The notes beneath the pieces are model-generated. The model had not been told where the DNA came from, searched no databases, and saw only the letters and a program-made list of their open reading frames with translations. Shown piece by piece: positions 24,472 through 36,631 of a stretch of DNA of 64,000 nucleotides. A program made the position numbers and the translations under genes. The DNA is from Haematobia irritans (lineage: Eukaryota > Arthropoda > Insecta > Diptera > Muscidae), in assembly GCF_050003625.1 (NCBI RefSeq), contig NC_134400.1, forward strand, positions 224,914,085-224,978,084. The letters are read 5' to 3'. The stretch's first letter is position 1. Each line of letters opens with the position of its first letter.

Positions 24472-25404
24472 AAGGGTGATTCTTTTGAGGTTAGGATTTT
24501 CATGCATTAGTATTTGACAGATCACGTGGGATTTCAGATATGGTGTCAAAGAGAAAGATGCTCAGTATGCTTTGACATTTCATCATGAATAGACTTACTA
24601 ACGAGCCACAACGTCGAATTTTCAGTGAATGGGCCCTAGAAAAGTTGGCAGAAAATCCGCTTTTTTATCGACAAATTTTGTTCAGCGATGAGGCTCATTT
24701 CTGGTTGAATGGCTACGTAAATAAGCAAAATTGCCGCATTTGGAGTGAAGAGCAACCAGAAGCCGTTCAAGAACTGCCCATGCATCCCGAAAAATGCACT
24801 GTTTGGTGTGGTTTGTACGCTGGTGGAATCATTGGACCGTATTTTTTCAAAGATGCTGTTGGACGCAACGTTACGGTGAATGGCGATCGCTATCGTTCGA
24901 TGCTAACAAACTTTTTGTTGCCAAAAATGGAAGAACTGAACTTGGTTGACATGTGGTTTCAACAAGATGGCGCTACATGCCACACAGCTCGCGATTCTAT
25001 GGCCATTTTGAGGGAAAACTTCGGAGAACAATTCATCTCAAGAAATGGACCGGTAAGTTGGCCACCAAGATCATGCGATTTGACGCCTTTAGACTATTTT
25101 TTGTGGGGCTACGTCAAGTCTAAAGTCTACAGAAATAAGCCAGCAACTATTCCAGCTTTGGAAGACAACATTTCCGAAGAAATTCGGGCTATTCCGGCCG
25201 AAATGCTCGAAAAAGTTGCCCAAAATTGGACTTTCCGAATGGACCACCTAAGACGCAGCCGCGGTCAACATTTAAATTAAATTATCTTCAAAAAGTAAAT
25301 GTCATGGACCAATCTACTGTTTCAAATAAAGAACCGATGAGATTTTGCAAATTTTATGCGTTTTTTTTTAAAAAAAGTTATCAAGCTCTTAACAAATCAC
25401 CCTT
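24472..25404 (+). mobile_element. DD41D (rosa-type) mariner element inside copia
   Basis: 933-bp element with ends aagggtgatt and aatcaccctt, flanked by the duplicated target TA (24470-24471, 25405-25406). Removing it and one TA rejoins the copia reading frame exactly (NPTK to YKARLV), which proves the insertion. Confidence 0.92.
24585..25280 (+). CDS. Internally deleted DD41D mariner transposase
   Basis: 231-codon open frame. It has D in LFSDEAHFWLNG, D in WFQQDGATCHTAR and D in CDLTPLDYFLWG, with 41 residues between the last two. That spacing marks the DD41D (rosa) group of mariner transposases. The catalytic domain is complete to the end (MDHLRRSRGQHLN). The N-terminus is only MNRLTNE before PQRRIFSEWALEKL, so the DNA-binding helix-turn-helix region (about 100 residues in relatives) is missing and the deletion appears to have kept the frame. 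It could make a protein without specific DNA binding; expression is unknown. Confidence 0.88.
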   Translation: MNRLTNEPQRRIFSEWALEKLAENPLFYRQILFSDEAHFWLNGYVNKQNCRIWSEEQPEAVQELPMHPEKCTVWCGLYAGGIIGPYFFKDAVGRNVTVNGDRYRSMLTNFLLPKMEELNLVDMWFQQDGATCHTARDSMAILRENFGEQFISRNGPVSWPPRSCDLTPLDYFLWGYVKSKVYRNKPATIPALEDNISEEIRAIPAEMLEKVAQNWTFRMDHLRRSRGQHLN

Positions 25405-26360
25405 TATAAAGCTAGGCTAGTCGTACGAGGCTACCTTCAGAAGTACGGATTAGATTATAACGAAACTTATGCGCCTGTCGCAAAATTAACTACTCTTCGA
25501 ATCGTTCTTGCTGTGGGAATACATTATGGATATTTCTTTCATCAGTTAGACGTGAAAACTGCTTTTCTGTACGGAAATTTAAATGAAAATATATACATGG
25601 CAATACCTGATGGTTATTTAATATTGTATGTAGATGATCTTCTTATAGTTGGAAGTAAACTAGAAAGTATCAAAAAGCTCAAAGAACAACTAACCGAAAA
25701 ATTTGAAATGTCAGATTGTGGACCACTTAAGTATTTCCTGGGTATAAAATTTGTATACGAAAATGGTTGCTTAGCTATATCCCAAGAAAGCAGTATTAGA
25801 AAAGTATTGGATAAGTTTGGTCTTCAAGATTGCAATCCAGTTAAAACACCAATGGAAAAGGGGCTTCATTTGCAATACTTTGAAAATGAAGAAATTACGA
25901 AACAGCCATTCAGGGAACTTTTGGGAAGTCTAATGTACATTATGTTATGTTCAAGGCCAGATATTTGCTATCAAGTTGGCTATCTTGGAAGGTTTTAAGA
26001 AAATCCGTCAGATGTACATTGGCAACATTTAAAGAGAATTGCAAGATATTTTAAAGGTACTGTAACCACCAAGCTTATATTGAAAAATTGTGAATCTGAG
26101 CCCATAATTGGGTACGCAGATGCAGATTGGGCATCAGAAATAGTGGACAGAAAATCTGTGAGTGGATATATATTCAAAGTGTTTGGTTGTACAGTCGCCT
26201 GGTGCAGCAAGAAACAGCAAACTGTCGCAACTTCATCATCCGAGGCAGAATATGTGGCACTCAGTATGACAACAGCAGAAGCTGTGTGGATACGGGGCGG
26301 TTCGACGAAGCAACAGAGATCCAATCTACCTACAGTCTTGACATTAATTCTCTTTTAAAA

Positions 26361-28274
26361 AACAGAGAGAACAATGGTCTCTGTTTTAACAAGAAGTAGA
26401 AGAAGTTACCAAAAAAAAAAACGTTAAACTTGATTATTTATCCATTTCTTAAAACCTACTATTCCCATCCTCCTCTTCAGCTTGTCCATAAAACAGTAAC
26501 AGATTGAATATCGACGTCGTCTATGTCACTGATTTAGATAAGGCATACGTACACCACAAACTCCCAACCCGAACCACCTGACGTTGCCTCATGTTCAGGG
26601 ATTACTTAAACATGAAGAGAGCAAGCATTCAGCATTTTCGTCTTCTTTTCTCTCGCCATCATCAACATGTCAATGGGTGATTTTTTATTCGGTTTTTAGC
26701 TTTGGGGTAGGATGGTCTTAATCTATCTCCAGTTAAGGAAGGAAAATATCTCTATAGACAGATGGCGTATTGGTTTGAGTTACATGGGAGCCTGTATACG
26801 AGATCGACTTGGTAGCGAAATGGTATGCCTGGAAATTTGTATACTTCCAAGAAGAACTTTTTTCATCATCGGTCTTCATCATATTTGTAGTCTTTTTGCT
26901 GACATTGTTATCTCTATAATTTTTTAAAATTTTTCTTCTTACCTCTGCAAAAAAAAGGAAACAGTTTTCCTTCCAGCTGGTGGAGCTTCCTTTCCCATCT
27001 TCATATTTTATTTTTCAAAGTTTTGGTGGTGACAAAAAGACATTTAAAAATACCGTCCATGTAGTTTTTTCTTATGAGGACGTGCTAACATCATTTCACG
27101 TGAGTAACCCAAAATGAAACCCTATAGAATTGAAACAAAGTGTTTTTTGCAAGAACTTGGGATTAAGTTACGGCCCCTCAAAATAGGAATGGGAAATCGA
27201 GAGGTATGCCAAAGTAAAAAAGCATGAATGGAAGAAATTAAAAGTTTTCCTCCTTCTTCTTAGAAATCAGGCATAGATGGTATCTTAGTACTTTCCCTTT
27301 TAGGGATAACATAGAGGTCTGGATGACTGATACAGACTCTAGGATATAGATAATTTGTAAAGAAAAGTTTTTGCTTCCCTGCTCAACTTTTCAGACCAGG
27401 TGTATAGAGGGGGTGTCAATATTAGGTAGGTTGTACGAAGGAAATTTTACTGAATTAAGTTTTTATGGCGGTAATTGGTTGAAGTTGATAAGTAAAAGTC
27501 TGTAATTGATGGAAATTGTCAATAGTTTGGGGTCAAGTCCAAGAAAAAAACTTTTTATTTATTGAAAACAAGATATTCGTGACTAAAACGTGTCTCTTCA
27601 AGTTCTAGTTTATACTTGACATTTGTTATGTTGGCTGTTGATAATGATTGCATAGCTGGATGGACGCTTTAAGAATGCAGAGCTTAAATCGATTCTTGGA
27701 AAATTTTTGTATGCTTATTGAAAGTTAAACAAAATTGGAAAAAATTAACAACAGTTTGTTTATATTAAACACTCTTTTCTGAAAAATGTTGCACTCCAAA
27801 AAATGTTAACTATCCAGAGCACTAAATGCAATTTAACTCTTATTTTGATTATGAAAATTATTTTGTTACTATTTAAAATTTCTCCAATATGAGAAAGTTT
27901 CCTTGAATTTAATCATTTTTTGTGTAAGTTACTTAAATAAACAAAAAATAGAGACGAATGAAGTGTAAAGATTTAATAAATTTGTATTTCACCCAAAAAT
28001 AAATGACATTTCTTAAAATTTTTAAATTTGACCCATTCTCCCATGCTCCCAACTTGAAAGACATGTTGGCAATTTTGAACTCCGAATTTTACCTTCAAAC
28101 TACCAAAAATTAATTATGTCTAATAAAGTTTCTTTTCGAAAAATATTTTCTTGTTTTTGTGATATCGGCTTTTGCAACACCGATCAGTTAAAATTTTCCA
28201 AAATTTCCTTCCAGGTGAGTTAACCTTTTTGAGTGCGCACATCTTCCCGAAATATTGTGAACATTTTTGGAATA
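26361..28274. other. No gene or clear repeat recognised
   Basis: AT-rich, with no protein motif seen on either strand. The 71-codon frame at 26712-26927 has no recognisable features. Confidence 0.4.
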
Positions 28275-28439
28275 CAGAGAAACCTCTCAAACTTGGATAC
28301 TTTAAAAACCGGACACCTTCCAAACATGGACAGTTGTCTGGGGACGTTTAACAAACTATAATTAATAATACCTGGACACCCCTCAAAGGTGGACAACATT
28401 TTGGGGACCGTGGGTGTCCACCTTTCAGAGGTTTCACTG
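28275..28439. mobile_element. pogo/Tigger-like MITE, 165 bp
   Basis: The ends are imperfect inverted repeats of about 26 bp (cagagaaacctct and cagtgaaacctct), flanked by TA at 28273-28274 and 28440-28441. The CAGTGAAACCTC end and TA target are typical of pogo/Tigger elements. Sub-terminal ggacacc/ggtgtcc words repeat inside. Non-coding. Confidence 0.8.
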
Positions 28440-30419
28440 TATATGTAAAAATAGGTTATATCCGTTTGTGTACTACCCAAAAGTTGTATATGGTACATCC
28501 TTTGTAAGAAGGGGAGGATCTGACGTTTGCAACTAAAATGGTTTGTTTTCTTTCAGTGAAGTTTCTTTGAATATTCTTGTATGTGCCCTACAATCTCGTC
28601 TATGAATTGAATTGCTCGACTTTATACATTGCTTGTGAGTTAATGACTATAGCGATATTTATGTTTGCTTATAGAACATTTGGTACAAACTTAAAATTAA
28701 AATAAATATATAACGGAATCTATAATATTTGTATTACAGAAGAAAGAAAGTGGTGAGATGTGGATGTAAAAATTTCAATTAAAAAATTTTGTTTTTTAAT
28801 TAGTCTTTATTTTTTTGTTTTGACATCTTGTACAATACGCTAATATTTATTACAAAAATTGTATACTTTTCTTCCAAACAAACTTTGTTAAAACGAATTT
28901 TTTCCATAATTTTCCACCACAATACTAATTGATTATTTATCACACAAGCGTCATTACGATAATGCGAACAAAATTGATTCGAACAAATGTTACCCCATTC
29001 ACCTGTTCATTGAACCAAGAATTTGATTTGAAGTCAAGTTTTGTTGTTTGTTTTTCCAAGGTGGTAAATAAATGACAACGCCAACAACAAGACAAGTAAT
29101 ATTTTGTGACAAAAATTTGCACAATAACTGTCAACAATGGCAAATTCAAGAAGGAGGAGAATACGAACGAGCGATTTTATTTATTCAATTAGTTTTGTTG
29201 TTTATGGCAATCATTGAAATTCCATCATGTCCATATAGTCTCATACGTGTATGGATGGAGCCTACCATTTATCTACCATACTGTAAATGGGGTGGTGGTG
29301 TATGCAAAATACGAATGTACTATACAGTGTTTTTGAGAAAAACAAACTATCGCGTTAAGGGAATTCTCTAGACCTCAGGGTTTGTTATAGTAAAATTGCA
29401 CAAGCCAATCTTGCTGAGATTTGCTAGTGCTGTATGCATGACATGTAAAGCCAATGTTTGTAAATTGTATTGGCATTACAAGCGAGTAAAATAATTTAGA
29501 TAAACACATCTAAAAATTTCCAAATGTTTTTTTCTCGAATAATATACAAAACAATATGCCAACAACCCTTCTCTGAGGACGAGACTAAATGGTACTTGGG
29601 TTAATTACGTCTTGGACTCACCATACTACTTTCGATTATTACGGTACACGTGTACTCGGCCATAATCGATAACAATGTGGTCATTGTAGCTGATATTGGC
29701 ACAGTCTATGGATATACATAACAATACACGAGAAGAGGTGGGGGGTTGCAAATTGCAAGATGGTTATGTGTGATGTTTTTAAATTTGCAAAAAAAGAAAA
29801 CGAAAAAGCCCCCACACACACACATACACAAATTCATGGAAAATATCAAACAAATGAAGTGCCTGAACATTACAATGACTGACTGGTTGGTTGCTCTTTC
29901 TGAACACGTTCGATGACATCGTCGTCAAACGGCGACAGCGACATTTAGTTTGATATGTGTCAATATTCGCACTCTTCAATTTGATGGTTGAAAACACACA
30001 ACGAACAAAAGTCACCGCTAAAAAAATGCAAACAAAAGACCTATACAATATTAGCATGAATCGTAAACCGAGATAACAAAAGATAAAAGTAATAGAAAAA
30101 GTATTTGATCAATGATGGGAAAATATTCGCTACAACACAGAAAGAATAGTTTTCCTGTCTCAGGAAATTTGATATAGATGAAAAACATGACTCCCATTTT
30201 ATAGTGACCGATCTCTTTCACTTGTTTTGACTAGAACTGGGAGATGTCCTTACACACCAGGGGCTAGTCCTGCACCGGTCATCGGGTTAATTAATTTTGA
30301 CGTATTGCTGGTATTAGGTTTTTGTCAAAGATATCTAAGCAAATTCTACGTTCACACTATGCTCAAAATCTCCTTCTAGAATTTTGAAATCTGGATTTTG
30401 TAAGAAAATGCTATTTTAA
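28440..30419. other. Mostly unassigned; repeat fragment at 28730-28895
   Basis: 28730-28895 resembles the right part of the composite element at 62673-63585 (shared tattacag, ttagtcttt, atacttttcttccaaa words). The rest shows no gene. The 99-codon frame at 29072-29371 has no recognisable motif. Confidence 0.4.
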
Positions 30420-30424
30420 TTATC

Positions 30425-30598
30425 AAAAGCATAATGTTATTTTTAGACAGTACAGATGGAACATTTTTATCGCAAAAATTTTGTTTTCACGGCAATCATA
30501 TACATGATTGCCGAAATTCCATACATAATTTTCTACAACATAAAATTACTGCGACAAATATGTTAACCGTCCAAAAAATAACATTTTGGTCTTAAAAC
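30425..30598. mobile_element. Foldback MITE with AATGTTATTTTT ends
   Basis: The left end ataatgttatttttagaca and the right end tccaaaaaataacattttgg are inverted relatives. At the centre, ggcaatcat and atgattgcc form a further hairpin. A related inverted pair (aaaatgttatttttgg and caaaaataacactttg) spans about 49110-49262. Confidence 0.6.
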
Positions 30599-33570
30599 AT
30601 ATTTGAGGTGATCATATTCCTTCTCTAGGTGTATATTTCGTGTGGGTAGAGGTTTTCAAATGATTTTCAAAGATTTTTCAAGTGATACAAATTCGCTCCA
30701 GCTTAATATTTTTCACACACCAGCAGAGAGCATGCAATTCAATTCACACATATATTATGATATACATTTGTTCGTGTGTGTGTTCGTAGGTGAATAAAAC
30801 ATAGTTAGCCTAAAACCCCCAAAACAAGCATAAAAAATGTCGGGTATGTGCTGTTTACATGAAAACAGCAATGACACTTTGCAACTTGGAAAGTTCATAA
30901 TTTAATCACATAGTTTGACAGATGTCAAAAATGTTGTAGATGCATGCACACTGCGGCAATCATTATTGTTGGTGTAAAAGGCAAGAAGAAAATAACCTAC
31001 CATATTTAGAGGAATTTTCACTACAATACAATTTCACAATCCATGTTTAGTAGTTAGTAAAGGGTATTTGATAAAAAAAAATAATAGAATCAAGAAGAAC
31101 TTATATATTTTTGACAGTACGTTTTTAATTTTATTCTATTATAATTTATTCTATTATAGTTGTTCAAACTGGGCTGTTTGGTCAGTTAGTTTGTGTATGA
31201 ATTAAATAAAACTAATTTATTTCATATTTTACTCAACGTTTCGTTGGTTCTTTCCAACATCATTAGTAGTGTTTTATTGAAAATCCTAGGGACAAAATTG
31301 CATAGTTTTTACATTGTTCTATGACGTGTATAATAAGCTCTACTTACAATTAGTTTTATGCTTTCTTATTAATTAAAACCATTTCGTGTCAGCTGTTTGT
31401 TTTTGATATACGATAGCACATACGAATGGCCAAAGTTAGCATACCGTAAGCGTATCGTAAGATTAAGAAATCAAGTTAAATTTCGTATCAGCTGATCAAA
31501 AAACAATTATCATCGAGTAAAAATAGAAGAAAAAGGTGTATGAAAAGATATTTTAATAAAAAATTGGCTTGTTTTCGGTTAAAATCCACACCAATACATT
31601 TTAAATAAAAAAACTCCTTGATAGTGTATTTACAAGTTTAGCGATCTTTTTTCATTTATGCGCCGTCCAGACTATAAGTTTTTCCAGTCGGAATCTTACA
31701 GTGTGTCCAATCTATACGAATTGTCGGCGATGACTAAGTAATCGCCCGAAAACCCATTCAAAGCAAAAGCAGGCACTCGAATTTGATGTCATGTTTCTGT
31801 AAATCGAATAAATAAATTCATTCCTCGAGAATGCATTCGAAAGCCAAAACTTTGAAAATACTCATTTTTGCATTAATTGATTTTCAAAACTGAGTATTTG
31901 TAAATTTTGAGCCTGCGACTTCATTCAAACGGTAGCAATTTTTTACTTATTTTTTTTTTGTGTTGACACATATTGTATAATGTCCTTTTTCTTGTTAACG
32001 CAAATTGTAAACTTTCGACTCCTATTTGTCAGCAAAATATGAAGTGCCTTGTTATTCGAAATAGAAAAACAAAAATCGCCTTTCTTACATGTGAACTGCG
32101 AATGGAAGGAAGCTTAATGCATATGAGATATGGAACAAGCCCTACATTTCAGATATCATTTACAAAATTTTTATTGAAGCAATTAGACAATAAACAACTT
32201 TTACTCTAAGTTCATCGTCATCATCATCAATAACGGAAACAAATTGTTTTGGGAAATACTAAACTGATGATTTTGAAAAAAAAAAAATCGGAATGCATTT
32301 AACCAAAATATGTCCAGTAAAGTGATTTTGATTTCATAGCCCATGTATTCTGTTTGGTATATAATCTCTTCAACTGTCCAATAACGTGTTGAACAAGACA
32401 AAAGACAATAAAAAACTGATATTCCACCAACCCTCTCCATGAAAGCCATTTGTAAACAAATTTACTGCACAGACAGGCAAGAAAAAATTAAACTGTTCCG
32501 CATTTCGCATATTTTGGTGAACAACACCGGAAAAAGTTGCAATCAAGTCTATGAGTTGCTTTGGCGGCAACGGTTTATGATGATTTGGAGCCTATTGGCT
32601 CCATTTGACAAATTGTGGCTAACAAATCAAAATGATACCATTTAATGTTAAGGCTTGTCCACAACCATAGATTTGATGACGATGCTGATGTTTGACATGA
32701 TTGTCTAACACTCCAACAAACGGGCAAAACAAGTCCCAATCCCAATAAAACTCTTCGACTGGTAACTCACTTCACTGTTATGGAATTGCCCAATTCAAAA
32801 CAAGAAGTATTTGTGGATGAAAAATCCCGGGTATTATATAAACAAACAGCAATTGGTTTTACAGAAAAAAAAAAACAAAAAACACAAGAGAAAAATATGC
32901 AATAACATACATAATTGTGTTTAATGAACAACGGTAGCAATGACAGACAGACAGACAATGACAATAGAAAGCAATAGCAATAATATCAATTAATAGAAAT
33001 AAATTTTACAATTCCAGAAAATTTTGTTCTCATCGTTATTTTTTCGAGTTATGGAAATTATTCTCTTTTGATAATTTTTATAGAAAACAAGAAGATCGTT
33101 AATCGAAGAAGACAGTGTCTACATTTTTATTTATTAATATTCGATAACACATGAAGATGATAAGTAATTTGTTACAATTGTAAATAATCAGTACATGTAG
33201 TCTCTATTGTTGTATATAAAAGCCGATAATCATTAAAATTTTTATAAACTTTAATATTGTTTTGCTTTCAGCTTAAAACCATATGTTTACTAAACTAAAA
33301 AGAGTAGTTTAACAAATTGAGGAAAAGTATGTAATTTTAAATTGAACTAATCGACTTTTTATGATTTTTACTGAGGACAAGAGAATATTTATCGAATTAA
33401 TAGATTATGCTATTAATAATTTTTATTATTACTCATATTCAGTAAAAATAATAAAATTGAATAATATATAAAAAGTAATATTAGCAATAATAGGTTCCCT
33501 AAACTGTTTATTGGAGAGTAAGATATGGAGCGAGAGACTTAGTTTTGATAATGAGAGCAAATGTATTCGG
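30599..33570. other. No gene recognised
   Basis: AT-rich sequence with simple repeats (gacagaca near 32942). No coding, RNA or terminal-repeat structure found. Confidence 0.4.
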
Positions 33571-33578
33571 AGCGTGAT

Positions 33579-34492
33579 CAGCGGTGCCAACTCTGACGAT
33601 TTTTCGTCATTTTGACGATTTTTGATGGTAAATTTGGCCTCTGACGATTTGGCGACGATTTTAAACAACTTAGTTATGATATGACGATTTTTTAAAATGC
33701 ATGACTCAAGTGTTTCCTTTTAAGGGGTTTTATGTCGATTTGACGATTTTTCAAAGTGATGTAGATATAAGTTGACGATTTTTATAAGTTGTAATGTAGA
33801 CAAGTTATTTTGGATCTCAATAATATGACAATTTATATGTAGCTTGCTCCCAGCCGTCTCCAATGTAGAAAGAAATTTCAATGCAATCAATATAAATAAA
33901 CCTAAAATTCGGAATTCCTTTGAAACTTAAACATTGCAAGGTATTCTTTTGTCTAAAAACTATTTAAAGCAAAATAATTCTGATTGCTATGAAGCCAGTT
34001 TAGTTAAATTCACTTTATTTATTTATTCATTACCGATAATAGTAACAATAATAAAAATTATACATGAGCAAGTAGTAAGGATTTAAATTCGCTTGGAGAA
34101 TAGGAAATTTTTCTGTCAAGAAAATTTTGTTAAACAATGTAGTACATGTGGTCACAGTCAGATATATTAATTTAAATTAATTAAAAATTTATTTCAATTA
34201 ATCGTCGCTTAAAAAACTGGAAACTATATGACTTAATTAGAGATTTAAACGGCATTATTCATGTAACTAAAATGAATAAAACCCCTTTTTTTAATAACAG
34301 CTTTATCGTGTATACAATATATGGATGCCTCAGATGTTTGAATAAAACTTTTATTTTGTTCCTAAATCTTTTTTTTTTCAACTGTTTTATGAGTGACGAT
34401 TTTTTGACGAATTCTTTGGGATGAATTGACGATTTTGACGAAAAATATTTTTAAAATTGACGATTTTCAGCCCAAAACAGTTGGCACCACTG
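33579..34492 (+). mobile_element. hAT element, 914 bp, decayed
   Basis: Terminal inverted repeats cagcggtgccaact and agttggcaccactg (14 bp, one mismatch) are flanked by a perfect 8-bp target duplication agcgtgat (33571-33578, 34493-34500). These are hallmarks of hAT transposons. The tgacgattttt motif is repeated many times in both sub-terminal regions, as expected for transposase-binding repeats. A C-terminal transposase remnant lies at 33841-34010. Confidence 0.93.
33841..34010 (+). pseudogene. hAT transposase C-terminal dimerisation remnant
   Basis: Read from 33841, the frame gives PAVSNVERNFNAIN, then KIRNSFET, a stop at 33928-33930, then TLQGILLSKNYLKQN. The Ser-Asn-x-Glu-Arg-x-Phe core and following Lys/Arg-Asn spacing are characteristic of the hAT C-terminal dimerisation domain. 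The rest of the transposase is gone. Confidence 0.7.
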
Positions 34493-34564
34493 AGCGTGAT
34501 TTATGTTTTGTATAATACTCTTTACTCTCATAAGAGTTGTTTGTTTATACTTGAAACCGTATAG

Positions 34565-35071
34565 TAGAGGTGTGCTTGTGACTGAAATTTCACTCACACT
34601 AACGCACATTCACGAAGCAAAATATTTATTCACGCACGCTCACGTACGATACGTGTGGTAGCCAATCCCACTTATGCACATTCACGAAATGAAAACCAGT
34701 ACTCACGCACGCTCACGCACGAATTACTTTTAAAGACTCACATTCACGCACGATTCACGACAAATTCACGAGATTCACGACAAATTCACGAGACACGATA
34801 TTTTCCAAACGGAAATCAGCGAAGGTAACAAAATTAAAAAATAGAATATAGTTCGAGAGCCAAATTGATTTCAGTTAACATACGAGTGTGAATTAAATCT
34901 TGATTATTTTCGTGAGCGTGATTTTGCAAACATTTTATTCACGCACATTCACGAACCGATTTTATTTCTCACGCACGCTCACGCACGAAATATTTATTTT
35001 AGTCCCATTCAGGCACATTTACGAGAGTTGCTTTGGAATCACGAGAATTTCCTGTCACGCGCACATCTCTA
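34565..35071. mobile_element. hAT-type MITE with CACGCAC arrays, copy 1
   Basis: 507 bp with ends tagaggtgtgc and gcacatctcta, flanked by the perfect 8-bp duplication ccgtatag (34557-34564, 35072-35079). The interior is a degenerate array of cacgcac, cattcacg and cacgctcacg words on one strand. No coding. A sister copy is at 40490-40860. Confidence 0.92.
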
Positions 35072-35079
35072 CCGTATAG

Positions 35080-35586
35080 CCTAACCACATGTTCTCAAGT
35101 TGTAAATAATTCGTAATAAGTGACATTGTTGAGATACACGGACAATATATCCTAAGCCAACAATTACTGTCAATCTTAAGAGCGAGCATACGAGTAAATA
35201 GAGTAGAGACCAATTTAAATTTAGCCCAAATAATTTATATTTAGTGAAATAATTCAAAAAAAAAAAAAAAACAAATATTTTAAATTAAAGAGGATTTTCA
35301 ATATGTTTACATATCCAGCCATTTGGCAAAATAATAAAATTATTAAGCAATAAAATAAATAACTCTGTCTCTATTTGTTTACTGTTGCACATATTTGATT
35401 AAGACCTGTAAACATTTTATTATTTCCGCATTACAAAATATAGCAATCTCATCATTGTGGTAATATTCGTGTAATTGATTCCCAATAAAACGGCAATTGA
35501 CTTAACTAGTTTTTTTTTCTATTTTCAGAGACAGGCAATATTTGCGGTTAAAATATAAAACAGATGACACTTAAATAACACGTAAT
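35080..35586. other. No gene or repeat recognised
   Basis: AT-rich sequence with a 15-base A run near 35255. Nothing else was identified. Confidence 0.4.
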
Positions 35587-35701
35587 GCCTCATACACATT
35601 AGGCTCGAAACCTATTAAAAGTGGATTTGAAATCCCTTATTGATAAGACAGATGACAGTTGAAATCTAGTTAAAATGGATTTTGGAAGTGTAATGTGAAT
35701 G
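35587..35701. mobile_element. Palindromic MITE, copy B (inverted)
   Basis: Reverse complement of copy A at 23867-23980: starts gcctcatacacattaggctc and ends ggaagtgtaatgtgaatg. Its right end is part of the tandem-duplicated unit that follows. Confidence 0.7.
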
Positions 35702-36628
35702 TAATTCTTCTTATGGCATATGTAGCTATTGCAGACTTGTACAACTTCTCAATCTCCCGCTTAAATTAATGGATATATTTTGATATTATTTACAAAAGCA
35801 TTTTAGACATAGTTGGGTTTTAAATTTATTTGAATATGTCTGATTGAGATTCCTACAGTTCCATTCTACTATCTGGGCTGAAAGAGGTTGAGATGGTTTT
35901 CGATTAATTTTTTAATCAAAACAGTGGTGATTGATATTATTATTTTTGTGTGATGGAAGTAGTTTTCAATAAAATTAATCGGGTCATTTAACTTCGTTAT
36001 TGAGACATGTTTAAAAATTATGTTCAAAAGTAATTTTAAAAGTTTTCAAAATAAAAGCTGATTTGAAAAACGTCTGTATGCAAGGCGTTTTCAAATTTGG
36101 GAAACACAGCAAATTGTTGTAGCAAATGTATGTCAAATACGTTATAGTTAAAATGGATTTTGGAAGTGTAATGTGAATGTAATTCTTCTTATGACATATG
36201 TAGTTATTGCAGACTTGTACAACTTCTCAATCTCCCACTTAAATTAATGGATATATTTTGATATTATTTGCAAAAGCATTTTAGAAATAGTTGAGTTTTA
36301 AATTTATTTGAATATGTCTGATTGAGATTCCTACAGTTCCATTCTACTATCTGGGCTGAAAGAGGTTGAGATGGTTTTCGATTAATTTTTTAATCAAAAC
36401 AGTGGTGATTGATATGATTATTTTTTTGTGTGATGGAAGTAGTTTTCAATAAAATTAATCGGGTCATTTAATTTCGTTATTGAGACATGTTTAAAAATTA
36501 TGTTCAAAAGTAATTTTAAAATTTTTCAAAATAAAAGCTAATTTGAAAAACGTTTGTATGCAAAGCGTTTTCAAATTTGGGAAACACAGCAAATTGTTGT
36601 AGCAAATGTATGTCAAATACGTTATAGT
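35667..36628. repeat. 478-480-bp tandem duplication, two units
   Basis: Unit 1 is 35667-36144 and unit 2 is 36145-36628. They are in direct orientation and nearly identical apart from scattered substitutions and small indels. Both begin tagttaaaatggattttgg, and each ends caaatacgttatagtta. The first break lies within the MITE at 35587-35701. Confidence 0.92.
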
Positions 36629-36631
36629 TAA

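Larger units (their letters stand above)
24017..26300 (+). pseudogene. Degraded Ty1/copia retrotransposon pol
   Basis: Remains of a copia-type polyprotein. 24017-24471 covers the integrase-RT junction (SGRISRLPIKLFDYI) and the start of reverse transcriptase (DDELKSMKDNKVWKIV, SKWVFRIK). After an inserted transposon, RT resumes at 25405 (KARLVVRGY, YAPVAKLTTLR, QLDVKTAFLYGNL). It then jumps from MAIPDGY straight to LILYVDDLL, so the middle of RT is deleted. RNase H follows (GYADADWA, WCSKKQQTVATSSSEAEYVA) after one stop at 25996-25998. No LTRs, gag or protease were found. It cannot be active. Confidence 0.9.

Noticed and set aside
24017..26300. Intact retrotransposon
   Set aside because: No LTRs, gag or protease, a deletion inside reverse transcriptase, a stop and an inserted transposon show it is a relic.
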